Below are positions 10,711 through 23,945 of a stretch of DNA of 64,000 bases, one piece after another. Source of the stretch: Tenebrio molitor. Its lineage: Eukaryota > Arthropoda > Insecta > Coleoptera > Tenebrionidae. Within the stretch, counting starts at the first letter, position 1, and each line of letters begins with the position of its first letter. The notes beneath the pieces are model-generated. The model was given only the letters and a program-made list of their open reading frames with translations. It was not told the origin of the DNA and did no database searches. The stretch covers positions 22,196,001-22,260,000 of the forward strand of contig NC_091047.1 in the NCBI RefSeq assembly GCF_963966145.1, in the 5' to 3' direction. A program made the position numbers and the translations under genes.

Positions 10711-13700
10711 ATCATTTAGACAGATAATTAAAATAACATTTGCTTAAATATTCTTTGAGTTTAACGCGTTGCTGAGTATCAGTCGATGTTAGTTGTTCGG
10801 ACTACATAAATAAATTTTTCGGATATTTTGACTAGTGATTGGGTTTGAGAGTTTTGAGATTTAAAATGAGGTGAAACGCTGTTAAAAATAACACTGATGG
10901 TCAACGGTCTGGGATTTTTCGTTTATTATTGTGGTTGAATAAAATATTTACCTCCATTAATCTTCGTTACAGCGAAAGAGTTCACTGAACAAAGTTTCCG
11001 AGAAGGTTTAAACAACAAGAAATTTTGTTTAAAAAATAAGTTTTACTTGTTTGTGTACTTAAAAATAAGATTAAATCAATAGTGGACGATTATTTGTTAT
11101 ACACATAAATCTTTAAAATGTTTTCAAAAAGTAAAAACCTTACTGGATCGGTTAGTTTCTTAGTTAGCGAAAAATAAGTAACAAGGCTCTCTTTGTGTCA
11201 TACAAAACTTTTGTTCGTATTCTGAATTCCATTGTAAAAATATGCCAACGACCAAAATTTTAGAACTCCTAGAAGCCAGTAGTGTTGGAATTAGGAGGGT
11301 AAAAGCTCCAATGTAAAAGCAATGAGTGGATTTGATAAGCTATTGATCACTTTTTCCCTAAAGTTGTTCTTGTTGAAATTAATAGGTTAACCCCTAGATA
11401 ATGTCAAAATCAAAACCTTATAGTATCTAGTATCACCCTTCTTACAGCGAATGTTTTATACTTTTTGTGCTATAGTAGCACCACATTCTTCAAAAACACT
11501 TTCTCGTAACTTTTGAACCCTCCTACTTTCTACACCACTGGCTAATTCGTCCTAATTTTCTGATCATGAGTATATTTGTTAGCCCAAATTCAGACTATTT
11601 CTATACGAATAAAATAGCTTCGAATGTAAGCTTGGTTAAAAAATATTCATTTCTTAAGAGCTTTCAACTCAACATGACTTCATTCTTACCAACGTACAAT
11701 AGTTATTTACCTAACTTATGCGGGAAATTTCTTCCCGCAAAAGTTAGATACAAATTTTTTGTAAGGAATAATTTAAAAATATTTAAAAATAAAATTAAAA
11801 ATGTAAATCATTTAACATTGGTAATTATTTACCATTGAGTTGGTAGCACCTTCCGCGCTGATTAGTAGATTATTAAAATTTAAAGGGTCGGTGCCGTCTA
11901 CTACGATCACACAACACGTTGAACAAATTCTTCCCCTGTTATTACTCTTACCTTTTTGAATTGCTTATTTTTTGTGTTGATGAGAATTAATTTTACAACT
12001 GCAAATGTGACTAAACGTTCATTTTGTTCTGCTCACGTTATTACAATGCAATTTCCCCTGGTTTATGATTGCAAAGTAAAAAACACGGCGTGCGGAAAAT
12101 CGTTGTTTCCGCACTCTGAGGACAACCGGGAAATACCGATTTTTAGGTTATGAATACAAATTCTCCATTTTCTTCAAATTAGGTATCTGCAAGTATTTAT
12201 ACCTACCAGATTCTTCGAAAGGTCGTATACTTCAAAAGAATTTGTAATAAACTGTTTCAAAAATCTACGCAATCTACGCCATGCTTTGAACGTAAACCGA
12301 CCTTAATATACCACCTGCCCACTGCTTACAACACATCGTAACATAATAAATACAATCTGTTATAGTTACTCGAGCAGACACAACCCACCTGCTTATTTGT
12401 ACATTTTCTTAAATCAAACAAAACTGATTTACCTTTAATTACGCCAAATTTCTAATCACCGAGTAATTAAATAAATCACGAAAGTACGCCTGAAATCTGA
12501 ATTTATAATTGGTGGGTGTAGGACGTGGGTGGAAATTTGCCAGAGGGGACGTTCAATAACTTCTGACAGGTTCTCATCATATTCGGAATATTTCATAATC
12601 CCAAACAAAACCAACGCTGTAATGTTTTCATTTTAATTAAGGGAGTTATAATGTTTACTAAGATAAAAATTGTTAAAAATGGAGGTCAAGGGTAATAAAT
12701 CCTTCGGCTCTTGGTTGGATGGCCATGCACATTTTCTAAAGCGTTTGTCACATGATAAATACAAAAGGAAGAGATGCGTGGGGAACCCATCACGTTCGTG
12801 TCAAAATTGAAAATTTATAATTTAATGTTCTGATTGGAACGGAATTTAATGTCCTGTTAAAATAACTACAAGACGTACGTTCAATTTAAAAGCAATTAAG
12901 TGTGAGACAGCTGTAAAAAATTCACAGCCATAAAAGGGAATTTTATTTGTCACAGAATATGTGAAAACAGTATTACAGTCTGAAAGTGGTTAAATTACAG
13001 CGATAATCATATCGAATACTCGCTGTGCGTGCAAAATCTTGGATACAATTTCTAGAATTATTTTACATAGAGTAACGTAAAGTAGTAAATTAATTGTACT
13101 CAATAGACGAGCTTGAGGTATTTATTGTCTGTGATAAAACCTCCAGTTGGTTCGTTTTACGCCTAGGAAAATCGCTTCTGGTTTTAATGTTGAGCCAACA
13201 AACAACAACGAAAACTAATCACAAACAGTGTGTACTGAAAGCAAATATTGGCACTAATTTTGTGGTTAATTTAAACAGCTTCCGGGTGAACCGGAATTGG
13301 AGTGCCTTATATTACCCTCGATGACACTTAGGAGTGAAGAAAATTTAGTACATAATTGTTTATACTGTCAGTATTTTGTTGGTAAACAATTTAAATAAAA
13401 TTTACACACAATGTCACCTCCTTATCTTAAGAAGCGAGTCAACAATTTATTCACAATCCGATTAATGTTAATTCGAGATGCATTTCGGTGTTAAAAAAAT
13501 AAACAAAGTGCATCTCATCATTTCAGTTACGATTTCTTTTGTGCGTCCATTTTCGGCAAAAGTAGCCCAACCCATAATTTTAAGAATCACTGATAACAAA
13601 CAACGCAAACGAATTAATCATTCACTTGAGCTGATCTCTATAGAATTAGGAATTTGTCGTTTTAAACTTGGATGAGATTCCATTTTCGCGCTCAAATGAA

Positions 13701-14531
13701 TAATTTATGCAAATTTGCAAATCCGTTTTCAGTATTGATTAAACCGACAATGGCTCACACTAAAAGCCTGAAATGCGAATAAGGATTAGTTAATCTCGTT
13801 CCTGTGAGACTGGAACAATAAGATAATGAATTTGTACGACCTTCATTGTCTCACATTAATTAAAACTGCCTTTTTTACTGGACTTCGTTAATGCTTATTG
13901 TATTTGAAAATTGAACATCGCAAAAAAATTAATGCAATGTTAATTTAACCGTGAAGAATACAATGAAAGTACAATTTACGTTTCCAGTCTGTGAAAAAAA
14001 ATAAAATCTAAACCAAGTTTAGCTAAGACAATTCTTTTTAAATCCAATCTATTGCAATTGGATTTCAGATTTTTTCTGTTGTTCCTAAAATTAAGAGATC
14101 ATATATTTTTTTATTCTTAATTTCTTAACCGCTATGAAATTAATAGCTTACAAAAACGCAATTTTTTGTTTAGTTTCTTGGGCTTTCCAATAAAACAAAA
14201 ACCCACCAAAGGTGCGAAAGAGTCGGTTTTAAAGCATGTTTCATAGCTTGGTGTAAGTTTACCGGATGACATAAGGTCAGAGAGCTTAAGTTTCACATTT
14301 GTTAAATGTGTGACAACGGGCTTCTGAGAAATTGATTTTATTTTTGTGGCACAAATTTATAACACAATTTTACAAATTATTTTATTTGAGCGCCAAAGCT
14401 TTTGAATTATAGAAATCTTTTCTTTCGAAAAAAATTGCATAGGTCTACTTAGTTTTTTTTTAAAGAATAATTTTCCATTTGGACTCATTTGGATAGATTG
14501 TCGTATTTTTTATGTTCGCCCATGTCCCATG
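10711..14531. other. Gene-free stretch with one GC-rich hairpin
   Basis: AT-rich and without recognised genes. The only notable structure is a hairpin at 11711-11747: CTAACTTATGCGGGAA and TTCCCGCAAAAGTTAG pair with one mismatch around a 5-nt loop. Confidence 0.4.
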
Positions 14532-14576
14532 TAACGGGTGTTCACATGAAAAGTTCATCAAGTTGGCTATGAATTT
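14532..14576. repeat. Solo inverted-repeat tip (TAACGGGTG type)
   Basis: TAACGGGTGTTCACATGAAA followed by AAGTTGGCTATGAA resembles the tips of the nested element at 41108-41337. A matching inverted end is not visible within the following 1 kb, so this is a truncated copy or a coincidence. Confidence 0.35.
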
Positions 14577-14993
14577 CTGATGAAAGACGATGCCTTTTTT
14601 AACAGATGTTAAGTTGTGTTTTACGAGTGTAACTCTTTAACTACTTTGGATACATACTTTATAAACCTTGAATGATAACAAGCCCAATTATAATCATTTC
14701 TTGTTATGTATGTAAAAAGTTAAACTACCATTTTAGTGGTGCATCAAAACGCATAGCATGACCAAATTTCAAAAATGTAACCGAAAAAACCTGTGTTCAC
14801 AAGATTTTTTTATTGCCTGCTTCTCACCGATTACTGCGGGCTCCACTTAATTAATTATAATATAATTAGACGATAATTTGGTATTTTACAGTTAATGCAG
14901 GTGTTAACCCTACCTATCATTTAACAACTCTGAACCGAAGTGAATTCGAAAAAACATTGCGTGCCCAGCACACTTCGTTCCCGAAACGAGCTC

Positions 14994-15451
14994 CTAAATA
15001 AATCGTACGGGTAATAACACGGTCTGGAGACAATTTGATGATTGCCATAATACCGGTCTTACTCCACTTTTTTCTCCAGACAAAATTAACACTAATTTAG
15101 GTGCGCCAGTCGGACTCTTTTTACTTCCACTACCAATACTTACCCCATTATGTGTTAAGAATCTGACACGATTTTCGCCACAAGAACGTAAAATCTCTGC
15201 CGATGATTTAATCTTCGGAAAGAGGTCTCCACGTCGTGCCAAATTTAGTGCTTGTCAATGACACGATCTGGACATTCGCGACCAACTCCAATATTTTCAG
15301 ATCAGATACGCTGACAATCTTCGTCAAGTGCCATTTATGGCTTAAGCGCTGTGAGATTACTTTCAATTTTTCTTTTTGGGAAATGTGTGTTAAGGCGAGT
15401 GTCCACAGGAAGGATGTCTGCGACTGTGTAAATATATCTCGGGTCATTTAG
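14994..15451. other. GC-richer block with overlapping open frames
   Basis: Minus frames 14994-15242 and 15208-15447 and a plus frame 15236-15451 are open together. On the minus strand AATGGG/GTAAGTATT near 15140 would be a good donor. No domain is recognised. Candidate exon or conserved non-coding element. Confidence 0.2.
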
Positions 15452-16111
15452 AAACTTTAATCTACTTTCGCGAGATAATTCGGCGAAGTAATGGAGGTCA
15501 ATGGGCAACCCTCATCTCTTGCTCTGTGACAGAGTTGAAACTTAACTGTGAATGATCTAGAAATTCTTGACTAAACTTGTGAGATAAATGAATAAATATT
15601 AGATAAACAAATTAATTTCTTCCACAAAACATTAGCTGCTCAGATGCATATTTAAGGGTTGAATCACCCCTTCAAAATCGATACTTTATCGATCTTCGCT
15701 TTATCTTGAAAACTGAAAGAGAGAACCTACCATTGACAAAAGTCTTACCAAAAAGTACATCAATGTAATATAAAATCATAAGATTTCGTAGTTTTTTCAA
15801 ACAATTTTTTTTCAGAATTTATTTTATAATTTAATTTTTTCTATAATTGCTTCAAAAAATTGATATTCACGCACAGTTATCTATGGGTGAAGTGGGTCAT
15901 TTTCTTACATATATGTATATTTTTTTTACACTGTTGTAAGATTGAAACCATAGAAACCATACATAACAGTGTGTGAAATGCGATTTTACACACTTAAGCT
16001 TTTCTGTTTTTCACTTCACGCACTGTTTTCTATTAGAGCAAAATGGTCACTGCGTTGATAATTTTAAAATTTACTTCTGAAAACAATTATAGAATAGTTA
16101 TTTACGAAATG
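15452..16111. other. Gene-free AT-rich stretch
   Basis: Nothing recognised. Confidence 0.4.
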
Positions 16112-16235
16112 AGTGCTAGAAGACATTTTTTGCGCATGAGCGCATTATCTGAGGCACGAGCGTCGAAGAAGCGAGTGTTTCATTTGAACGAATGTGCCGA
16201 ATACGTCTTCTCGCATCGAATTTCGTACAATATTT
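16112..16235. repeat. Imperfect hairpin with CGAG-type loop
   Basis: TACGAAATGAGTGCTAGAAGAC near the left edge pairs loosely with GTCTTCTCGCATCGAATTTC near the right edge. The loop holds GGCACGAGCG and GCGAGTG, which resemble the loop words of the hairpins at 23.3, 47.6 and 58.0 kb. Confidence 0.4.
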
Positions 16236-17230
16236 TTTGAAACGAACATTATGTCTGATTTGTCGTATACCCTTTGTGCATAGGATGGCGCTTATCCATG
16301 CGATTACCAAAGTGTCAATCGAATTAATTACATGATACCGATTTAATTTCACTCTTTCGAAATTTTATTACTAGCAAGTCAAATTATTTTTAGAATGATC
16401 AAAGAGGCGAATGCCCTTTTGAAGCACAAGTGCGCGAAATCGACGTTCGCGCACTACTATCCGGTCGCGAAATGTTATTTTGAAGGTAGTGAGCTCAAAA
16501 AATGTATTTTCGCGGGAACTATTGTTAGAAATACAAAAATTATCCCTTTGAAAATTTCCTCTATTTCCACATGGAAACAGTTGTCCACTTTGCAAGTTAA
16601 TTTGACCCGACATTTAATTTTTTTTTTGTCTGATATAACTATTCTTGTAAAATTTCAAATCCTCTTTCTCTGTAGGAAACAAAATTTCTGATTAATATTG
16701 GTGAAGATCGACACATTTTCCAAATGAAAGAAGTTAAACGTTGACTTATCAAAAGTTTTGGACTACCAAATAAAAAATTTAACCCAGATAAATTTGAAAT
16801 GTCTAAATTCTTACAAACAGTTGCTAAAAATGTACAATAAATTCCACTCGTGATAAGATACTTGCCAGTGGCCATGTACACATCTTTGCGTCGTCTTTTT
16901 GTAGCAATCTCGCGATTTTAACGCTCCGCTCCATACCTGCAACAAAAATGTGGCCTTTACCGCACTGATTGCATCCATTGAAGTCAGCGCTTGATTGATC
17001 GATTGATTGTGGCAGCGCCACGGTTGAATTAGCTCGATTGAAGTGTTTACACGATTCGTGTATTAAAAACCGGCGTTAATTTAGCGGACGACAATCCTTG
17101 GGGTGGTGTCGCAACACTTCCAACCAAATCCTCCATCAAGTTTATTTTGAGAGCATTTTACCAGTCATCCGGAAAAAAATCGTGTGGAATGCAATTCCGT
17201 CTAGTTTTCACATAACGTATACATTGTAAA
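16236..17230. other. Gene-free stretch
   Basis: Only short frames on both strands. Nothing recognised. Confidence 0.35.
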
Positions 17231-17473
17231 TTCATAAAGCGAAGATGTTTCCGATACAGACGGGATTTTGTGGGATATTTGTTGATCTTGTTTTGGATTT
17301 CACAACGTGCAGCAAAACGTTATCTCGAGGCGAGAAAGGCCCCACTTGTTTACCTTATCAAATTCATCACGTTCCAACAGGTTGTAAACGGGCCGAGAAA
17401 ATTTCAACAAACAGAAATTTTTGTGGGAAGCGTGAATCCATTGTTACACTCGAGATCTGGACCTCATGAATAA
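17231..17473 (+). other. Unrecognised open frame
   Basis: A plus frame reads through GYLLILFWISQRAAKRYLEA to a stop at 17471-17473. Two plus frames are open here (17245-17469 and 17270-17473). The amino-acid mix is protein-like and includes one hydrophobic run, but I recognise no family and see no clear splice sites. Confidence 0.15.
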
Positions 17474-18079
17474 ATATTTATTAAGTTTACATTGTTGTAA
17501 ATTGAATCGAGTCATAATTCATGTTTCTTCATGCTCGTACGGCTTCACATCACTACCGCTGACAAGACCGAGGCTACAGCATTTTCGTGATTTAACCTGG
17601 TGCACGACATGTGGAAACGACTCGCCCACGAAGATGAAAAAACGAAGAAAACATATCGAAAACCAGCAGCAAGTAAATAACGCGCTCAGATTATAACTAC
17701 CCGTGTAACGAGGATAATATGATAGAGCACCTTGTGTGGCCCCAGCTGAAGACCGATTGAAGATATCGGTTTAATGTTGGGACCGTATATGGAGGATTTG
17801 CTTCGAAAAACTGTTACCCTTCATTAGGTACATTAAATGACTACGAAAGCATCGTGACGGGATACTAAAGAAAACTGCCTTTTAAATCTTAGAACAATAC
17901 CAGACGATGCTTCATAGGTGAGGCACTTTAGAGAACCTCGTGTTAAAATAATGGGGAAAATGACCGTGAGCGCCCACATCAAAATGTTTAAGCACCATTA
18001 GAAAACTCCAGACGAACGCAAAATTTTACGCATGTAAATATGCAAATTCCTTGTATTTTTTTTATTATATTTGCGAAGC

Positions 18080-18190
18080 ACAATGGACAAGGTCTGCTCG
18101 GCGCCAGTTTGTCAGGAGGAAATTAGATAACTATCTGTTTTCCAATGGAGCGGCCACCGCGTTCGCCAGATTTCAATACTATTTTTGTGC
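18080..18190 (+). pseudogene. Possible mariner transposase remnant
   Basis: One frame gives ERPPRSPDFNT at 18148-18180, which resembles the WPPRSPDL-P motif around the second catalytic aspartate of mariner-type transposases. Just upstream another frame reads VRRKLDNYLF, the kind of segment that precedes that motif. Stops and frame changes surround it. The match is short, so this is tentative. Confidence 0.4.
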
Positions 18191-18389
18191 GGACAGACTA
18201 AACACGTACAAAGATTGTTCTGAATGGGTTTCCGTAATCAAAACGAATAGAATGTCAAGGTCGCGCGTTCTAAAATTAGACAAAATGTGGAAGACACCAC
18301 AAGTAATTTACTACTATTGTTTTGAACAGCAGACTAATAATTTATTCGAACTGTCAGTTAACGTGACGTTTTCTTCAAAGGCTGCATAA

Positions 18390-21300
18390 CAATTCGGTCA
18401 TAACCTTGACAGTTCCGATATTCGTCTTCGGTAAAATACCAAATTTTGGGTTCTTTGTTGAAGCAGGAAATCTAGAACGCGAAATTATTTGGTCGTCAAG
18501 TCTGCAAAAAATGTTTCAGCAATGTCATAATAAATAAAATTGTGCCAAAACTTAGAAAGTTTATTATTCTTTGATCCGTATTTCGACATATTTACAACCG
18601 ACTCCTTGATTTTATTTGTGCAATATTTACGGATGTTTCATGAGGTCTAATTTAATCGGCAATAACTTCAACTTATTTTTTGCACGTTACGTCCTGTCGA
18701 AGTCAAGATTAAGGGAACATCTGTTTTTGAAATGTTTATAGTGTTGATTGGACGTAGAAAATATAAAAAAGTGATAACTTCATGTAAATAAATATGATAC
18801 TGGAAAATAGAATACAAAAAAAATAGTGTGCAACAACAAACAGTTAAAAGGTCAGGACCAAAGGAATAGAATAAGAAGTAAAAAAAACATAACCTCCAAA
18901 CTTTGTACCGAAAAGATGGAAATACATGTAATGGTAGGTATTCTTTATCTTCAAGCGGTCGAAAATCGTGCCTTTATGTATCTCTAGACAAACGGTTGCA
19001 GTGGCTTTTTTTGTAACCGGACTTGAAACACTTCTCACGATTTAATTATCTATAATTACAAGAAATATTTCATAATTAAAGTAAAAAGAGCTCTAAAATA
19101 GCGAAATAACGAAAATATTAGCCAATATTTAACCGGTGCCAGTGTGGTGTAACACGAGTCGCCCATGTGCATGACAGATGTCAAAATCAAAAATAGCAAG
19201 ATGGCCGTTCAACGTTAAAAAATAAACTTTAGACTTGAAGATAAAATAATATCATTCAGAGTAGGTCTTTTAGTGTCAAACATTTTCTTATTTGTAGAAT
19301 ACGTATTTTTGATTTTCACATTTGTACAATGTTTTTTTCTAAATAAGTACTTACGTAAAGAAAATAATTTATATTTCTCTTTCTTGTTTAAACTTAAACA
19401 AAAGCGTCTCGATCTTCTTTTTATCAAAAAAATACATATGCCTAAAATGGGACTGGAGGGAAATAATTGTTTCAAAGAACAAAACAGTGTAATAATTATC
19501 AAGCAGTGAGGTGGAGCAAGATCGGATGTTTGGATGGAGGGTCGAAGGGAGAAATCGCGAAAATATCCAATCAATAAATTCGGTCTGGATGCCGTGCCCC
19601 CTTTATAATAATATAGGAATAGTTTTAAAAGAATTATCAATACTTCCCTTTTACAAAAATAATAATACTGATAATACATAATACGTAATTTGCACCAATA
19701 GTTTGTGCACTAAAATGAAGTGAATTTGGTTCTTCCAAAAATATTTTTATTCCCCCCTTGCAGTTATGCATTTGATGGACCCAACACAGAAAACACAAAT
19801 TCCACTCTTTCTGAGTTAGTTGAAAAACAAGATTATTTTCATTTTGAGCTACAAAAACAAATCACATGGTGCCAGCTCCGGACTATTAAGCGGACGTTTT
19901 AAAAATTTTGCTCTTGAAGCCTTCAAAACATTTGTTGTTGCCCAGATGAAGATTTCATTATTTTCACTCAGTGTTGTTTGATTTTTTTTTTTTTGACGAG
20001 CAGCACAAACAAACACCTAGTACTACTTCATATAAACATTAATCAAATTAGTAAATTCACGAAAATTTCAACACGAATTCGGAGGCAATTTGTTCCCACC
20101 TTATGCAAATAGAGCGATCAACCCAAGACCACACACACATCTGCTACCATATTGAAATTTTGTAGATCCGAGTGACATTCAAGAGTTAATTAACTAAACA
20201 GTTTCGAGGAAATTTACGCGACCGATAAACAATTTAGATATCAACTCCGAAAAAATGTGAAAAATCGAATTCCGATCAAAATGAAGTGGCACTCTCTTAA
20301 CCAAATCAGTTTTTTTCCCGAGCATTTCTTTCGCCCAAACTGATTTATTCACGCTTGCACATTTCAACACAAATTAAATTAAACACACCAAGTTCAAATC
20401 TGTAGTGCAAATACGTGTCTCAATGATTTGTTACTCTACTGTGTGCACAGTTAATATTTACAGCGTGTGCAAATTGGAATATTCTCAACAGCAACAGTGG
20501 TAACAGTGGTAATTGTGAGAAGTTCCAGCGGCGACGAGATCATTTGTCCCACTTGAGCCCTCGACGCCGCTGTTAAAATGTGAGGCGCCACCAAAATTTG
20601 ACTCCAAAGGCGACGAGAGTTGGGATATCAAGTTTTATCTGTAATAAAATTGTTCCAGGAGTTTTGTTTTGACCGCCTCCAATAACCAGCAAAAAATTGT
20701 GTGTTTTTAATGAATAAATTTGAATACATCGGTGTCCCAAGCAAAATGCCTATGCAAATAACATTTTTAGCATTGTTGTTAGCAGCTGATAAAATTGTTT
20801 AGACAACTTGACATAACAAGCGTGAAAATAAATTACATAACTTCGGCAACCGTGCTAAGGTTACGTCTTTAATATAATTATCAGATGAAAAAAGTTGAGT
20901 TTATCCCTAAAAAAACCCCGTCCTCATTTACATTCACTTAACATACATGTGTCAAGCTAATAGTAACAAGTGTTGAACACGACCACCTATCACTAAACCT
21001 TTTACGGCACTGTGACTCCTGACAGATAAAAACCAAATCGTTTTGATTCAGACTGTTGTTCAGTCAAAGTGCCAATCTAGTTCCACTCAGACGTATTTGT
21101 TTGCACTAGTTTTTCTCTTTGATCCTTAATTAAAGAAGTACAAACAAACCGCCCAACAGAAATTTCCATATCTTCGCAGGAATTTTGATGGGTCCCAAGT
21201 TTACGAGGCGCGCGCATTTAGAATACATACGGCAAAATTATACCATATTTGTGCTGCCCAGAGAAATTCCCTTATCGGGCTCTTTTACGATCAGATAAAA

Positions 21301-22020
21301 CGAGAGGTGTGATAAGGGCCCCAAAAAAGGTCCGGCCGTAAATAGCCCAATGTCATGTGTCACATTGAGGAATTAATTGTGGAATTATTGGCCGGATTTA
21401 TAGCTCGAACAAATCCAAACACATAAACCGCATTAATGCTTGCTTCTAAATGTTTTATAGTTGTATTTGATATTGGTGTGTGTGTACATTAACCAGCCCC
21501 ACGGGGCTTGGTTGCTCTTATTATTTATTAGCACTTCAAGTCCTCGCTGTCCGAACGACATAAATGTAGACGAGTGTGAGGCGATCTTGCTTCTCAAAGA
21601 TTAATGCGACTAATTAAAATGTTGTCGGTGGAAATTATGGTGGGCAATAGTGGAAGCGCAACTGCTCTCATAAATCTATCTGTTACGTAAAATGAACAAA
21701 TTAAATAAATCAATTAACAATCAACAACCACCGAATATTTAAGTCAACAGCTGGAATGGGTGCGTGTTCTACCGCACACATAGATGCAGTGTAATTTATG
21801 GACTTGTAACTGCATTGTTTTTGGTTAACCAGTTTTATTTGCAAAAAAACTTCTTTGCCTAAATTTTGGACATATTCAGTGTAGGCAAATTCAAATAATT
21901 TAAGCTTCATCCTTATCGTTCGTCGTTTTGAAGACAGAAAACCCTATTACACTTATTCAGTAGATTTTACGTTAGTTTGTTTAAATAGTAATTTGTGTAT
22001 CAAGGCAAAAAAGTGCATCT
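18390..22020. other. Gene-free stretch
   Basis: No gene is recognised. A hairpin at 20526-20572 pairs AGCGGCGACGAG with CTCGACGCCGCT with one mismatch. Three GATA/TATC words cluster at 21262-21320 (CCCTTATCGGG, GATCAGATAA, GTGATAAGGG), possibly regulatory. The 154-codon minus frame at 19215-19679 is a low-complexity AT-rich product. Confidence 0.35.
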
Positions 22021-22095
22021 TTTTCGTTCAAGTCCGAGTTTTCTGCCCGAGGCGCAGCCGAGACTTACAAACAGGCGACCGCACGCACGACAAAG
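22021..22095. repeat. CGAG-paired loop motif without visible arms
   Basis: GCCCGAGGCGCAGCCGAGAC at about 22048-22067 resembles the loop GCCCGAGGCGCGCCGAGGG of the hairpin at 57483-57614. No pairing arms are evident here. Confidence 0.4.
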
Positions 22096-23057
22096 CAAAA
22101 GACATCATTGGAAAAATTACAAATTTATTTTAGAAATATGTAGATACATTTATTACTGTAGTACGTATTTTTTTTATCAGCTTGCCAACTAGAAATTTAC
22201 TACATATTTGCAACACAATTACTTATTTTACATTCATTTATGGTGATAGGACAATTATCGGTTTTGTCGGTCTCGTTATTAACTTACTAAACAGACCAAC
22301 AGATGGCGCCACAATCAGCGTCCGAAAAAGAGTTACTTTTCGTCCGCTTGTGAGTACGTAAAATTACCGTTTTCATTAAGGGTGCCTAAAAAGACCGTTT
22401 TTGAAAGAAATTTTGATTAGGCGCAACATTTGAATATGAACGTGAAAAGATTTTAAAAATTCTATTTGCTGTCACCGGTCATTGAGAAAGCACAGAATTG
22501 AATTGTAGAGCTTGGAAAAATCTAAAAATACACATTTTTGTAAAGACAAAAATGCATTTACAAAAACAAAATATGTATAAATAAAAAAAATAAGTTTTTG
22601 ATTTTAATAATTTTCACATTTTTGTAATGTTTTCAATTAATTTTCTGTCAAATCTCAAATTTTTTACCTCCGAATGACAATTTGAAGGTGATTTTTCAAT
22701 TCTGTTTGATTTATATTGAAAAATTTAAAAGATATATCAGTAAACACTTAACATAAAAAATTATGTTTAACAGGTTAGGACATGGAAGAAGACATTATTC
22801 CAGACACACATGACAGATCTGTGGCTCCTGAATATTTGATAAGCTGATCAAAGCTTGTCGAAGATTTGGACAGGTAATCATGGGTGTATGTGCCTCATAA
22901 ATATTAATCAGGAGATCATTCAGCAAACAACAGAGCCCAATTAGGAACCCCACATTATGGACATGCACAAACTTTACAATTCTACTTGCACTGACAACAG
23001 AAGATAAAAAGTGAGTTTAAATGAGGGATGAGTGTTCGTAAACGAGACAAAATAACA
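22096..23057. other. Gene-free AT-rich stretch
   Basis: Nothing recognised. Confidence 0.4.
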
Positions 23058-23180
23058 TACTGGGTGCCCCAATGTCAACTAATGTTAGAAAATAATGAGA
23101 AAAATAATACAAAAATTCTATACCTTTTAAATTTGAAGATATGGGGGCTCAAAAGGTGCAGCTTTGATCTCATTTTTAAA
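23058..23180. repeat. Repeat family C, uninterrupted copy
   Basis: Starts with the tip-like TACTGGGTGCCCCAATG and runs through TTAGAAAATAATGAGAAAAA to GGGGGCTCAAAAGGTGCAGC. A second copy at about 46496-47460 is split by the 876-bp foldback element at 46549-47424. This copy therefore shows the unoccupied target. Confidence 0.8.
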
Positions 23181-23263
23181 AAGTTTGACATTTGTTATTT
23201 CATAAAAATCTGCAAAAGTGCAAAATAAAATATTTCGTCAGCCGAAAAGTCTAATACAAATGT

Positions 23264-23360
23264 CGTACGGTAGATATTTTACAGAGCTCCAACTAATAAG
23301 GCACTCGGCTTCGACTCGTGCCTGAAACCTAGTTTTCGCGTTGTAAAATACTCCTAACGT
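23264..23360. repeat. Short hairpin with CACTCGG/CGACTCGTG loop
   Basis: Arms AGATATTTTACA and TGTAAAATACTC pair. The loop contains GGCACTCGGCTTCGACTCGT, itself a nested palindrome. It resembles the CGAG-bearing loops of the other hairpins in the window. Confidence 0.5.
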
Positions 23361-23484
23361 AATCTAATGTAAATAACTAACATCGTAGTGTGCTTTGTAA
23401 ATTTTAACCTTATGGTCCTACTGGACCTACACTACTAGGTTCTAGATTACTATAACACCAATTTACTTCGCCTTGTTTTTCACA

Positions 23485-23945
23485 ATACAAGGTGTTTCTG
23501 AAATACGTGTGTTAATTTTAACTGGTAATAGAACTCGTCAAAAGGAACAACTTTTCTATCTACCATTTTGCCGAAAAACGATTTTAATTCCAAAAAAAAT
23601 TGGAGAGATTTTTCACTAAAATAGCCCTACGCCACTAAATACTGCAATGGCTAATTGAGATCAGCGCTAATATGAAAAAAACATCCATTTTCATCCAGAA
23701 AACGTGTTTTAACGCCGAAATCGAAATCCAAATAAATCTACCCGTATAGCAAAAAATCCACTTCGTAAGAATCTGGTTGTTTCACGTTTTTAGGTAGCTT
23801 AGTTTTGGAGATATGAACGGTTTTCTAGTTTTTTAAGCCATTCCGCAACGTTTTTCGCCAAAATGGCAGAGAGAAAAGTTGTTTCTTTTAATGAGTTCTA
23901 TTACCAGTTAAAATTAAGGCACTTATTTCAGAAACAGCCTGTATA
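23485..23945. mobile_element. Foldback MITE with arms of about 95 bp
   Basis: The left tip ATACAAGGTGTTTCTGAAAT and right tip ATTTCAGAAACAGCCTGTAT are complementary. Pairing continues through TTAATTTTAACTGGTAATAG and on to the CCGAAAAACG / CGTTTTTCGCC pair. It is 461 bp long with no coding capacity, and its tips belong to the TACAGGGTG type. Confidence 0.85.

Noticed and set aside
19215..19679. 154-codon minus frame
   Set aside because: Low-complexity AT-rich product (runs of Y, F, L, K) with no domain or splice context.
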